Below are positions 5,732-6,084 of a stretch of DNA of 6,084 nucleotides, in pieces. The stretch is taken from NCBI GenBank assembly GCA_001769925.1, contig MEPT01000028.1:7424-13507 (forward strand), written 5' to 3'. The translations under genes and the position numbers were made by a program. The notes under the pieces are model-generated. The model did no database searches. It was given only the letters and a program-made list of their open reading frames with translations, and had not been told where the DNA came from. This DNA comes from Bdellovibrionales bacterium RBG_16_40_8. GTDB taxonomy: Bacteria; Bdellovibrionota; Bdellovibrionia; Bdellovibrionales; UBA1609. Position 1 is the stretch's first letter; each line of letters starts with the position of its first letter.

Positions 5732-6084
5732 AGCAAATTAATCTCCGCAATTATTTTAGTCGGTCCGGTAAGAATTGGGCGCAAGTGGCGCAGGTCAACC
5801 TTCAATTTGCCGCCCGGCACATTAACTTTTATTAACTTACGAAATCCCTGTGCGCAACTTATAGCTGCAGCAACAGCGCCTGTGCCACAGGCCTGTGTAT
5901 ATCCAGCAACCCCACGTTCGAAAGTCAGAGAGCTGATTGTTGATGCATTTATTATTTTATAAAAAGTTACATTGACCCCAGTTTTTCTAAAATTTGATAG
6001 TTTTCTAATTTTTCTAGCAATATTGCCAAAAGCTGATTTATTAAACTTTATATTATTATCAAGTGTTTCAGATTTTAATTGTGA
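5728..6084 (-). CDS. dapF: Diaminopimelate epimerase, C-terminal 118 residues (cut by window edge)
   Basis: The frame is open from the right edge to TGA 5730-5728 and gives 118 residues of a protein usually about 270-280 long. DapF interconverts LL- and meso-diaminopimelate in lysine and peptidoglycan synthesis, in the cytoplasm. Numbering from the first visible residue, the fragment holds GVNVTF (36-41), the substrate-binding ERGV (56-59), and ACGTGA (65-70) with catalytic Cys66. It ends with PGGKLKV and LTGPTKIIAE, both normal DapF C-terminal features. The spacing from ERG to the catalytic Cys is one residue longer than in the Haemophilus enzyme. The other active-site Cys is outside the window. 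The final ATGA overlaps the oxidoreductase start. The related proline racemase and PhzF folds lack this combination of motifs, so DapF is well supported. Confidence 0.92.
   Translation of the reverse strand, partial: SQLKSETLDNNIKFNKSAFGNIARKIRKLSNFRKTGVNVTFYKIINASTISSLTFERGVAGYTQACGTGAVAAAISCAQGFRKLIKVNVPGGKLKVDLRHLRPILTGPTKIIAEINLL

Noticed and set aside
5728..6084. dapF fragment as a pseudogene because it lacks a start
   Set aside because: The frame is intact up to the window edge and carries the catalytic motif, so it is cut by the window rather than broken.

Overview
The window is ordinary chromosomal, protein-dense DNA from an AT-rich Gram-negative bacterium. Evidence for an outer membrane is two lipobox proteins and a signal-peptide protein ending in a barrel-type C-terminus. 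The mix of families (DUF2914 membrane protein, DUF3187, DUF4156/RcsF-like lipoprotein, M15 peptidase lipoprotein) suggests a deltaproteobacterial or Bdellovibrionota-like lineage; that placement is inference and weak. No RNA genes, CRISPR arrays, insertion sequences, phage genes or origin were seen, and no stretch longer than about 100 bases lacks a gene.

Layout: all genes but one lie on the minus strand. Transcription enters from the right through the 3' part of dapF (diaminopimelate epimerase, truncated by the window edge). An ATGA overlap joins it to a flavin/2Fe-2S oxidoreductase (5731 to 4592). After an 89-base gap holding a 13-bp tandem repeat comes a DUF3187 exported protein, probably an outer-membrane barrel. 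A 58-base gap then leads to a 100-residue DUF4156/RcsF-like lipoprotein. The 3' end of that lipoprotein gene overlaps by 16 bases the 3' end of the only plus-strand gene, a carboxylesterase of the phospholipase/carboxylesterase family (2328-3047). Only 27 bases separate the esterase start from a divergent minus-strand gene for a polytopic DUF2914 protein. A 100-base gap with inverted repeats follows. Then comes a zinc D,D-peptidase-like M15 lipoprotein, whose stop overlaps by 7 bases the start of a low-molecular-weight protein tyrosine phosphatase. Only the first 36 codons of the phosphatase are in the window.

Functionally most products concern the cell envelope: meso-diaminopimelate/lysine supply (dapF), peptidoglycan trimming (M15 lipoprotein), two lipoproteins, an outer-membrane protein and a polytopic membrane protein. 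No shared pathway can be proven. I found no convincing novel defence, mobile or secretion system. The points most worth a second look are the two overlapping gene pairs, the polytopic DUF2914 fusion, a possible 10-codon leader ORF and the oxidoreductase without a visible partner.
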